A DNA stretch of 64,000 bases from Paenibacillus sp. 19GGS1-52 (lineage in GTDB: Bacteria > Bacillota > Bacilli > Paenibacillales > Paenibacillaceae), in the NCBI RefSeq assembly GCF_022369515.1, contig NZ_CP059724.1, positions 620,001-684,000 on the forward strand, written 5' to 3'. A model generated the notes under the pieces. That model saw nothing but the letters and a program-made list of their open reading frames with translations. It had not been told where the DNA came from and searched no databases. This document shows, one piece after another, positions 38,270 through 44,936 of this stretch; position 1 is the stretch's first letter; every line of letters starts with the position of its first letter. The position numbers and the translations under genes are program-made.

Positions 38270-38953
38270 CTAGTGGAGGAAAACCGCGAGCATTGCCGGA
38301 GCTACACCTATTGTGAATAGCGCCGTCAGGATCATCGCGATACTGGAGATGGTTCCGGTCAACGAACTTAGCTCGAAAGCTTTGGACGTGCCCGTACCGT
38401 GCGCAGCGGTTCCCAGCGATACACCGCGTGCGATTTCATTGTCAATGCGGAAGAGGCGAAGCACACTAGGACCCATCATCGTACCCAGTACTCCGGTCAT
38501 AATGACGAAGACTGCCGTAATGCTGGGTACGCCGCCGATACTTTGCGATATGCTCATAGCGATCGGAGTCGTAACCGAACGCGGTACCAGGCTAGCCGCC
38601 AGATCGCTGCTGAGATGCAGCCATTTCGCGAGAAACATGGATGAGATTACTGCAACTACCGTACCAGAAAGCACGCCTGCCGCAATTTCGGCAGCGTGCT
38701 TTTTGAGTACCTTGAAGTTTTTATGCAGAGGGATCGCAAAGGCGATGGTTGCTGGTTGCAGCAAGTCCGTCAGCCATTTGCCTCCCGCATTGTAAGATGC
38801 ATAGGGAATTCCTGTCATCAGCAGGAAGCCGATAATAAGTAACGGCGTAATGATTAGCGGTGAGGCATACATTTTGGTGCTTGAAGTATAAATACGTTTC
38901 GACAGTAAGTAAACACCGATAGTAAGCGCGAGAAATATCAGGCCGATCATCAT
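38270..38953 (-). CDS. lrgB: LrgB/CidB-type membrane protein
   Basis: A 227-residue protein with about seven or eight TM helices. The LrgB signature is clear: LVPRSVTTPIAMSIS and AAHGTGTSKAFE. With LrgA it forms the holin/antiholin-like pair that affects murein hydrolase activity and, in Bacillus and plants, pyruvate or glycolate transport. Its ATG overlaps the lrgA stop by 4 bp, and a divergent LysR gene next door is the probable regulator. Calling it LrgB rather than CidB is by convention only. Confidence 0.88.
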   Translation of the reverse strand: MMIGLIFLALTIGVYLLSKRIYTSSTKMYASPLIITPLLIIGFLLMTGIPYASYNAGGKWLTDLLQPATIAFAIPLHKNFKVLKKHAAEIAAGVLSGTVVAVISSMFLAKWLHLSSDLAASLVPRSVTTPIAMSISQSIGGVPSITAVFVIMTGVLGTMMGPSVLRLFRIDNEIARGVSLGTAAHGTGTSKAFELSSLTGTISSIAMILTALFTIGVAPAMLAVFLH

Positions 38954-39321
38954 GACACTCTCCGCTCTTTCGCTTTAGATATAGCACCTGTAAGTAGACC
39001 GGAGCTAGCCATGACTACAAAAGTACCCACGAGTACAACCGCCAGCACACGCAGGCCATCCGTTTCCAGCAGTTTGGAATAATTCATAACACCTATAGCA
39101 GAAGGAATAAAGAACAGCAGCAGTTCAGCTAGCAGCCAGGATGCACCAAGCTCTACCCAATGGAGAGAAATGACCCCTGACTCTAGTAATAGAAACAATA
39201 GGACCATACCAAGAATGCTTCCGGGAATGGGAATATGCATCAATGAAGTTACAGTATTAATAAGTAGTGAGAACAGTGTAAGCCCCGCCACCTGCAGCAA
39301 GCCTAAAGTAATCTTTTTCAT
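38950..39321 (-). CDS. lrgA: LrgA/CidA holin-like protein
   Basis: A 123-residue membrane protein with four TM helices. The LrgA core is visible: IPGSILGMVLLFLLL and a late FFIPSAIGVMNY. AAGGAG precedes ATG 39321. It is the first gene of a two-gene operon with lrgB, reading away from a LysR gene. In pyruvate-transporting homologues (PftAB of B. subtilis) the pair is needed for uptake. Confidence 0.88.
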   Translation of the reverse strand: MKKITLGLLQVAGLTLFSLLINTVTSLMHIPIPGSILGMVLLFLLLESGVISLHWVELGASWLLAELLLFFIPSAIGVMNYSKLLETDGLRVLAVVLVGTFVVMASSGLLTGAISKAKERRVS

Positions 39322-39333
39322 AAGGCTTCGCTC

Positions 39334-39371
39334 CTTTCATGGTAATGAAAGTTTACATCTATTTCTTTCAT
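39334..39371. promoter_or_regulatory. Candidate LysR operator in the lrgA-lysR divergent region
   Basis: Three copies of a 7-bp element occur in alternating orientation: CTTTCAT (39334-39340), ATGAAAG (39345-39351) and CTTTCAT (39365-39371). The first two form a perfect 7-4-7 palindrome. The first copy overlaps the lrgA ribosome site. The region lies between lrgA and a divergent LysR gene, where such regulators usually bind. Confidence 0.55.
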
Positions 39372-39432
39372 AGGTAAAATGAATAGATCGAATAGCTAAC
39401 ATTCTATCTATCTATACATTGGAGGCAGAGCT

Positions 39433-40356
39433 ATGGATATCCGGCAATTGCAATATTTCGTTCAGGTAGCAAGACTAAATAGCTTTTCTAATGCAGCCAA
39501 ATCGTTGTATATTTCTCAACCCACAATAAGCAAAATGATCCGCAACCTTGAGGTTGAGCTGGGGGCAGATTTATTTTATCGTGAAGGTAAAAGTATCCGG
39601 CTGACGGATGCAGGACAAATTCTGCTGACCAAGGCGCAAAATATTGTAGAATCCTTTGGCAGCTTGTCCTCGGAGCTTGATAGTTTACGTAAATTGAAGC
39701 AGGGTCATATCCGCATCGGGTTGCCACCAATGGTAGGTGCAAGCTTCTTTCCAGCCGTCATTGGCCAGTTTCACAAGCGGTATCCGGAGGTCACCATTCG
39801 GCTGCATGAGGATGGTGCGAAGAAAGTGGAGAACGATGTAGAAACCGGTTTAATCGACATTGGCGTAGTTGTATTGCCGGTGAATATGGCCAAGTTTCAC
39901 TGCTTCACCTTTATTGAAGAGAAGCTGGAGCTCTTGGTGCCAGCAGGGCATCGTTTGGCAGGAGCGAACAATGTTCGTTTGGGAGAATTGGCTGATGAGG
40001 AGTTCGTGTTGTTTCGTGAAGACTTTGCGCTGCATGACCGGATTATTACGGCTTGCGTGAAGGCTGGATTTCAACCGAACGTAGTATATGAGAGCTCGCA
40101 GTGGGACTTGATCAGTCGGATGGTTGCCGCGGGCCTGGGAATTGCGCTGCTTCCAGAGACCATCTGCCGTGATATGGACCGTTCACGGATCGAGATTATT
40201 CCTTTGACAGAGCCCGCTATTCCCTGGCAGCTTGGGATGATCTGGCGCCGGGACCGCTATCTGTCCTTTGCGGCACGCGAATGGATTTCTTTTGCAAAAG
40301 GGCTGCTGGGCGAACAGTTTCTCCCCTCGGACTACATTGATATTTCTGATAAATAA
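39433..40356 (+). CDS. LysR-family regulator (CidR-like)
   Basis: A 307-residue LysR-type regulator. The N-terminal helix-turn-helix shows LNSFSNAAKSLYISQPTISKMIRNLE; a linker helix and a periplasmic-binding-protein-like effector domain follow (about residues 90-295). Its position divergent from lrgAB matches CidR/AlsR-type regulators that respond to acetate or pyruvate overflow, though the ligand here is inferred. GGAGG precedes the start. Confidence 0.88.
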   Translation: MDIRQLQYFVQVARLNSFSNAAKSLYISQPTISKMIRNLEVELGADLFYREGKSIRLTDAGQILLTKAQNIVESFGSLSSELDSLRKLKQGHIRIGLPPMVGASFFPAVIGQFHKRYPEVTIRLHEDGAKKVENDVETGLIDIGVVVLPVNMAKFHCFTFIEEKLELLVPAGHRLAGANNVRLGELADEEFVLFREDFALHDRIITACVKAGFQPNVVYESSQWDLISRMVAAGLGIALLPETICRDMDRSRIEIIPLTEPAIPWQLGMIWRRDRYLSFAAREWISFAKGLLGEQFLPSDYIDISDK

Positions 40357-40462
40357 AGAACTGTATTTTTTACTCTAGGATCGACATATTTTTCTTTTTT
40401 TTCAAAATATGTTTTTTGGCATCATGAATTATGATAGGGAAGAAGTGATAGAGAGAAGGTGA

Positions 40463-40744
40463 GTGGAAGTGATACTTTACCAAGCTTATTCCCAGGATGA
40501 TCATAGGAGCGATTATAGAGAAGACGAGTTGTTTATGACTATTGAGAGTCTTAGATGTGAATTGCTTGAGGTAGCGCAACAGCGTAGTCTCAGTGACCGC
40601 ACAGTATTAGAGCTGAGTGAACGGCTGGACGGTTATATTCTATTGGCCCAGAATAAGATGATGGAAAGTTTGCGCAACCGTAATGAAGGGGCTGACACTC
40701 GCACGAGGCCAATTATAGGAAACAAAACAACATTTAAGCAATAA
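40463..40744 (+). CDS. Spo0E-like aspartyl-phosphate phosphatase
   Basis: A 93-residue protein with a family core of two helices: IESLRCELLEVAQQ, then VLELSERLDGYILLAQ, where LSERLD replaces the usual LSQELD signature. Members dephosphorylate Spo0A~P and delay sporulation. GTG 40463 lies 5 nt after AGAAGG; an internal ATG (40535) would give about 69 residues with the whole core. A terminator follows. It lies directly upstream of the RRNPP receptor gene, another system that in Bacillus feeds into the same phosphorelay. Confidence 0.82.
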   Translation: MEVILYQAYSQDDHRSDYREDELFMTIESLRCELLEVAQQRSLSDRTVLELSERLDGYILLAQNKMMESLRNRNEGADTRTRPIIGNKTTFKQ

Positions 40745-40776
40745 AAATTAGAACTAAGATGATAAATGGAATATCC

Positions 40777-40806
40777 AAGAGGAGGACTGAATCTCCTCTT
40801 TTTGTT
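40777..40806 (+). terminator. Intrinsic terminator of the Spo0E-like gene
   Basis: AGAGGAG pairs with CTCCTCT around GACTGAAT and is followed by a T-rich run. Confidence 0.78.
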
Positions 40807-40833
40807 GTGCTTTCTATAAGGTTCACCTATAAT
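40805..40833 (+). promoter_or_regulatory. Promoter of the RRNPP receptor gene
   Basis: TTGTGC (40805-40810), a 17-bp spacer and a perfect TATAAT (40828-40833). Transcription would begin near 40840, so an in-frame ATG at 40832 would be outside the transcript. This supports the GTG at 40877 as the start codon. Confidence 0.65.
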
Positions 40834-40876
40834 GTCAATTAATAGAAGCTTATTAATAACAATTGGGGGGTGCCGG

Positions 40877-42283
40877 GTGGAGGCGAAGCTGACAACATTA
40901 CGATCAGAAATAGAGAAGAATCTGTCCCGCTCGGGCCATAATCTCGCCTCGTTTGCCAAAGTCTCTGGGCTGAACCGCGGTAGTCTTAGCGCAATACTCC
41001 ATGGCAATCCGCCTAAGCCTGTTTCTTTGGGACAATTAGATTCGATCACCAAGGCTTTTGCTTTCCCAGAGGGCTGGCTGTATCCCCTTTATGTGGAAGA
41101 ATGCTTTAGCGAAGAACGGGTATCGCGCCGTAGGGTAGAACCTTTTTTAGTTCGCTGCGCCGAAATCGGCAAGCAGCAATGCATAGATGAAATATTAAGC
41201 AGAATATTAGAATATTCCAAATCATTGGAAATTATATTTTCAGTAGCTGAGAAGTTATTCAGAAATGGAAAAGTTCAGGAGTCGCTAATCTTTTACAAAA
41301 TTATAGCCGCAAATGAGCCGGACAATTATTCTGAACGACTAGCAATCAGCCAGTATCGCATTTTCAATTCGCTGCAAGCCGTTGTCGATGCTGAGGATAA
41401 CTTGCGCGCAGTGATCACCTTTGAACCGTTTCGCGGCCGTCTCCCAGAAGCTATGCAACTGGATGGTCTGTTGAAGCTGGCTAAGGTATGTTTTCTTCTG
41501 AATATGTGGAAGGACGTTGAGAAATATGCGGACGAGCTGCGAGCGCTAGCGAATGGCGTGTACCGCGAAGAACTGCAACTGCGCAAGAAGAATGGCAGAC
41601 GTAGTGAGGAATTGCAGACGGAGCGGCCTTTGGTAGTTTATTATGGACATGGTTATCTGCTCAAAGCCTCTGCTCTCACAAAGCTGAGACGATACGAGGA
41701 AGCGAAAAAGTATACGGCTGGCTACTCGGATTTGAGCTGGTTTGAAATGATGGATGAGGTAGGCCGCCAAGCCGTAGAAACCTTTCGTCTGTACGCCATA
41801 GCGAATAGCTACACCCTGGAAATGCTTGTTGGCAATATTAAGGCTTTGCCAGCTTATATTTCTTTTTTGGCAGAGCATCCCGGTGAAATTCTGCCGGGCA
41901 TGCTTATCATTATGGAATCAGCCAATCGATATGGATTTTCTGCGGATGCTGCACTTACGCGATTTTCACGGGAAATACTCCGGTTTGGGCAATTTCAGGA
42001 CCCGATTAACGTGGATCGGTTATTCAGATTGAATTATGAGGTAGCCATGTACTTAATAGATCGGCAGGAGTACTCTAAGGGCATCGAGCATACGATACAA
42101 AGTCTCCAACTTTCCATGAAATTAAACACCGAAAAAGGTATTATTAAATGTGTAACTTTATTTGAGATTAATAGAGTTCACGCCAGCGACAAACAGCAGC
42201 AACTGTATACAGACCTTATGAAGGAGATGAGACAAAATGAAAAAGATGTTACTGATGACGACCGCAGTTTTGGTATTGTTTAG
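40877..42283 (+). CDS. RRNPP-type quorum-sensing receptor (XRE helix-turn-helix plus TPR-like repeats)
   Basis: A 468-residue intracellular regulator. Residues about 1-65 form an XRE helix-turn-helix (NLASFAKVSGLNRGSLSAIL); the rest is all-helical with TPR-like units, such as FSVAEKLFRNGKVQESLIFYK and YLLKASALTKLRRYEEAKKY. This is the layout of PlcR, NprR, AimR and the AimR-like receptors of Paenibacillus. GTG 40877 follows GGGGGG, and the promoter position rules against ATG 40832. The last 47 bases overlap the start of a pro-peptide gene in another frame, which is the hallmark of receptor-peptide cassettes. DNA targets are unknown; the peptide presumably binds the TPR groove. Confidence 0.83.
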   Translation: MEAKLTTLRSEIEKNLSRSGHNLASFAKVSGLNRGSLSAILHGNPPKPVSLGQLDSITKAFAFPEGWLYPLYVEECFSEERVSRRRVEPFLVRCAEIGKQQCIDEILSRILEYSKSLEIIFSVAEKLFRNGKVQESLIFYKIIAANEPDNYSERLAISQYRIFNSLQAVVDAEDNLRAVITFEPFRGRLPEAMQLDGLLKLAKVCFLLNMWKDVEKYADELRALANGVYREELQLRKKNGRRSEELQTERPLVVYYGHGYLLKASALTKLRRYEEAKKYTAGYSDLSWFEMMDEVGRQAVETFRLYAIANSYTLEMLVGNIKALPAYISFLAEHPGEILPGMLIIMESANRYGFSADAALTRFSREILRFGQFQDPINVDRLFRLNYEVAMYLIDRQEYSKGIEHTIQSLQLSMKLNTEKGIIKCVTLFEINRVHASDKQQQLYTDLMKEMRQNEKDVTDDDRSFGIV

Positions 42284-42365
42284 CTTCATCCTCATTGGAA
42301 ACTCGGTAGATCGGGCTGGTACTGGTGGAGGAATGACACCTCAGGAGCATGGAGTTGAATTTTAG
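42237..42365 (+). CDS. Exported signalling pro-peptide (Phr/AimP/Alo-like), partner of the receptor
   Basis: A 42-residue ORF that starts inside the receptor gene in another frame. AAGGAG (42221-42226) lies 10 nt before ATG 42237. The product begins MKKML, continues with a hydrophobic stretch of about 17 residues (TTAVLVLFSFILIG), and ends with a polar tail, Gly-rich in the middle, reading MTPQEHGVEF at the C-terminus. This is the build of RRNPP pro-peptides: a Sec signal, a linker, and a short C-terminal signal released by proteases and re-imported by Opp. The mature part is probably the last five to ten residues, but where it is cut is inferred. A terminator follows at 42417. Confidence 0.77.
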   Translation: MKKMLLMTTAVLVLFSFILIGNSVDRAGTGGGMTPQEHGVEF

Positions 42366-42416
42366 GGGGATCTGAGGCGGTCCGGCTTAAGAAAATAATA
42401 TTTATATGTATAATGG

Positions 42417-42449
42417 ACTCCTTTGCCTGTGGGCAAGGGAGCTTTTTTT
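42417..42449 (+). terminator. Intrinsic terminator of the receptor-peptide operon
   Basis: CTCCTTTGCC pairs with GGCAAGGGAG (one G-U) around a TGTG loop, followed by seven T. Confidence 0.85.
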
Positions 42450-42452
42450 ATA

Positions 42453-42500
42453 AAAGATAAGAATTTATATGTTTCACCCGAAAAATTATCCTTATATTTC
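42453..42500 (-). repeat. Dispersed palindromic repeat, copy D (second half)
   Basis: Read on the minus strand: GAAATATAAGGATAATTTTT, then GTGAAACATATAAATTCTTA. It matches the second half of copies A and B, and lies directly after the receptor-peptide terminator. Confidence 0.7.
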
Positions 42501-42548
42501 TGCATGTGACGTTCTGTATTTCGTAATAATTGATAACGTATTCATAAT

Positions 42549-42577
42549 TTGACAAAGTCATGTACGGAAAATATAAT
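42549..42577 (+). promoter_or_regulatory. Consensus sigma-A promoter of the marR-ABC operon
   Basis: A perfect TTGACA (42549-42554), 17-bp spacer and perfect TATAAT (42572-42577). Such an ideal promoter is normally kept silent by a repressor, in line with the overlapping palindrome. Confidence 0.9.
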
Positions 42578-42626
42578 TAGGTTACCTAATTAATATACTA
42601 TTTAATTATTAGTAAACCTAACTAAT
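42576..42626 (+). promoter_or_regulatory. MarR operator sites
   Basis: A perfect 7-1-7 palindrome ATTAGGT-T-ACCTAAT (42576-42590) overlaps the end of the -10 box. A second, imperfect repeat with ATTAGT/ACTAAT arms and an AACCTAA core lies at 42608-42626, just before the ribosome site. Together they suggest autorepression by the MarR protein encoded next. Confidence 0.7.
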
Positions 42627-42648
42627 CTTGGAGGTGAATAAAATTGGG

Positions 42649-43179
42649 ATGAATCCAAAAAATCCGGAAATTCCAGGAACCTCAGCAAATTTTGAATCCA
42701 CAGAAAATCCAGTCGCCCATCAGCTTTTTGCAGCGCTGAGACAGCTGCGTAAATCTCATTGGCAGCATTCGGTGGAAGGACACAAGCCGAGTGAGATGAC
42801 TTTATTGATAACTATCGCAAGGCGATGCCATTCTACAAAGGAGGGACTTAAAGTATCTGAAATCAGCCGAGCTCTAGGGCTGACTCCTCCAACTATTACA
42901 CAATTGATTAACAGTCTTGAGGCTAAGAATATGGTGGTAAGACAAGCAGATCCAACGGATCGTAGGGTCGTGCGCATCACGCTTACGGAGCAAGGGAAAG
43001 CCGTTACACGCAAAGCGAAAGGCTATATGGACGTTATGCTGAATAAGCTGGTAGAATATTTGGGCGAAGATGAGAGCATCCTGCTTGCAGAACTGCTGCT
43101 GAAGATGCATGCGTTCATAGAGGACAATCCGCCGCCTAATTTGGACCGGTTACAAATGAACGGAGATGAGAAACTTTGA
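42649..43179 (+). CDS. MarR-family regulator of an ABC exporter operon
   Basis: A 176-residue winged-helix regulator. The recognition helix region reads VSEISRALGLTPPTITQLINSLEAKNMV, followed by the wing DPTDRRVVRITLTEQG. A GGAGGTG site lies 13 nt before ATG 42649; in-frame TTG 42628 overlaps this site. The stop overlaps the TTG start of the first exporter gene. By position and operator it should repress the operon until a drug-like ligand is bound. Confidence 0.88.
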   Translation: MNPKNPEIPGTSANFESTENPVAHQLFAALRQLRKSHWQHSVEGHKPSEMTLLITIARRCHSTKEGLKVSEISRALGLTPPTITQLINSLEAKNMVVRQADPTDRRVVRITLTEQGKAVTRKAKGYMDVMLNKLVEYLGEDESILLAELLLKMHAFIEDNPPPNLDRLQMNGDEKL

Positions 43180-44936
43180 TTAAACTAATGAAACAATTGC
43201 AGCCTTTTAAGCTAGCTGTTGCAGCTGTATTGATACTTGTGTTCCTCCAGTCGATGGGCGACTTATATCTGCCAACTTTAATGTCCGACATTGTGGATAA
43301 AGGGATTGTGCAGGGAGACCGCAGCTATATTTGGAAAATCGGTGGGTTCATGCTGCTGGTAGCGGGCGGCGGCGCATTATGCTCCGTGATTGCCAGTTAT
43401 CTGTCTTCCAAGGTCGCTGCAGGCTTTGGTAAAAATACCCGCTCGCGTGTATTCAACCATGTTGAGAATTTTACACTACATGAGTTCGATAAGCTAGGTA
43501 CAGCTTCCCTAATTACACGGACAACAAATGATATTACACAGGTCCAGACCGTGCTTACCATGATGCTGCGCATGATGATTGGCGCTCCGATGATGATGAT
43601 CGGTGGTATCATAATGGCGGTCTCGGAGGATGCTAAGCTTTCCCTGATCTTTGTCGTCGTTATTCCTGTGCTTGTCGGTGCCATATTCTTCATCGGTATG
43701 AAAGGTTTGCCGTTGTTCAAGGCGATCCAAATTAAGCTGGATAAATTGAATCTTGTGCTGCGTGAGCATTTAACCGGTATTCGGGTTATCCGTTCATTCA
43801 ACCGGATTGGTCATGAGAATAAACGCTTTAGTGAAGCAAATCGTGATTTGACAGATACGGCCATTAAAGTTAACAAAGTTATGGCTGGACTGATGCCTTT
43901 AATGATGATTGTGATGAACTTTTCTATGATTGCCATTCTGTACTTCGGTGGCATACGAATAAATGAAGGTAACATGCAGGTTGGTTCTTTGATGGCATTC
44001 ATTCAATATGCCATGCAGATCATGTTCTCCCTGATTATGGTATCCATGATGTTCGTACTTATTCCCCGTGCTTCGGCGTCGGCTCTGCGTATTAATGAAG
44101 TGCTGGATATGCAGCCAGAGTTCTCAGATCCAACGCAAAGTGAACTTCAAACAACTGCTACAGCTACCCATAAAGATGGACGGGATACTATGCGCGGTTT
44201 TGTCGAGTTCGATAACGTATCCTTCTCCTATCCTGGTGCGGAACAACCTGCTCTGTCCAGAATCAGCTTCAGTGCAAGACCGGGTGAGATTACGGCTATT
44301 ATTGGCGGTACCGGCTCAGGTAAATCTACACTGCTTAGCTTGATTCCAAGATTTTACGATGTGAACGAAGGTGCAGTGCGTGTAGACGGAGTTGATGTGC
44401 GTGAGATGACACAGGAAGAGCTGCGGAGCAAGATTGGCTATATTCCGCAAAAAGCAGTGTTATTCACCGGAACGATCAATGAGAATATCCGCTACGGCAA
44501 AGAGGATGCAACAGATGAAGAGATTCTTCATGCAGCCAGAGTTTCTCAATCCTACGACTTCGTGACTGAGATGAAAGAAGGCTTTAACTCGGAGATCGCT
44601 CAGGGCGGTAATAATGTCTCTGGGGGTCAGAAGCAGCGTCTATCTATTGCCCGTGCACTGGTTAAGAAACCTGAAGTGTATTTGTTCGACGATAGCTTCT
44701 CTGCACTTGACTTCAAGACGGATGCCAAGCTCCGCGCTGCACTCAAGGGTGAAACGACAGAATCTACCGTTCTGATTGTAGCCCAACGAGTTAGTACGGT
44801 TATGGATGCAGACCGGATTATCGTTATAGATGATGGGGAAATCGTCGGAATGGGCACTCACCGCGAGCTGCTGGATAACAATGAAGTCTATCGCGAGATC
44901 GTATCCTCGCAGCTGTCAGAGGAGGAAATAGCATGA
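43176..44936 (+). CDS. Heterodimeric ABC exporter subunit with degenerate ATP site
   Basis: A 586-residue half-transporter: six TM helices (about residues 15-300), then an ATPase with Walker A GGTGSGKST (377-385), signature VSGGQKQR and Walker B VYLFDDS. Asp506 takes the place of the catalytic Glu, as in the non-hydrolysing subunit of heterodimeric exporters (BmrC, LmrC, TM287 type). TTG 43176 overlaps the marR stop and has GGAG upstream; ATG 43188 is an alternative. It pairs with the next gene, which it overlaps by 4 bp. Multidrug export is a family-based guess. Confidence 0.9.
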   Translation: MIKLMKQLQPFKLAVAAVLILVFLQSMGDLYLPTLMSDIVDKGIVQGDRSYIWKIGGFMLLVAGGGALCSVIASYLSSKVAAGFGKNTRSRVFNHVENFTLHEFDKLGTASLITRTTNDITQVQTVLTMMLRMMIGAPMMMIGGIIMAVSEDAKLSLIFVVVIPVLVGAIFFIGMKGLPLFKAIQIKLDKLNLVLREHLTGIRVIRSFNRIGHENKRFSEANRDLTDTAIKVNKVMAGLMPLMMIVMNFSMIAILYFGGIRINEGNMQVGSLMAFIQYAMQIMFSLIMVSMMFVLIPRASASALRINEVLDMQPEFSDPTQSELQTTATATHKDGRDTMRGFVEFDNVSFSYPGAEQPALSRISFSARPGEITAIIGGTGSGKSTLLSLIPRFYDVNEGAVRVDGVDVREMTQEELRSKIGYIPQKAVLFTGTINENIRYGKEDATDEEILHAARVSQSYDFVTEMKEGFNSEIAQGGNNVSGGQKQRLSIARALVKKPEVYLFDDSFSALDFKTDAKLRAALKGETTESTVLIVAQRVSTVMDADRIIVIDDGEIVGMGTHRELLDNNEVYREIVSSQLSEEEIA

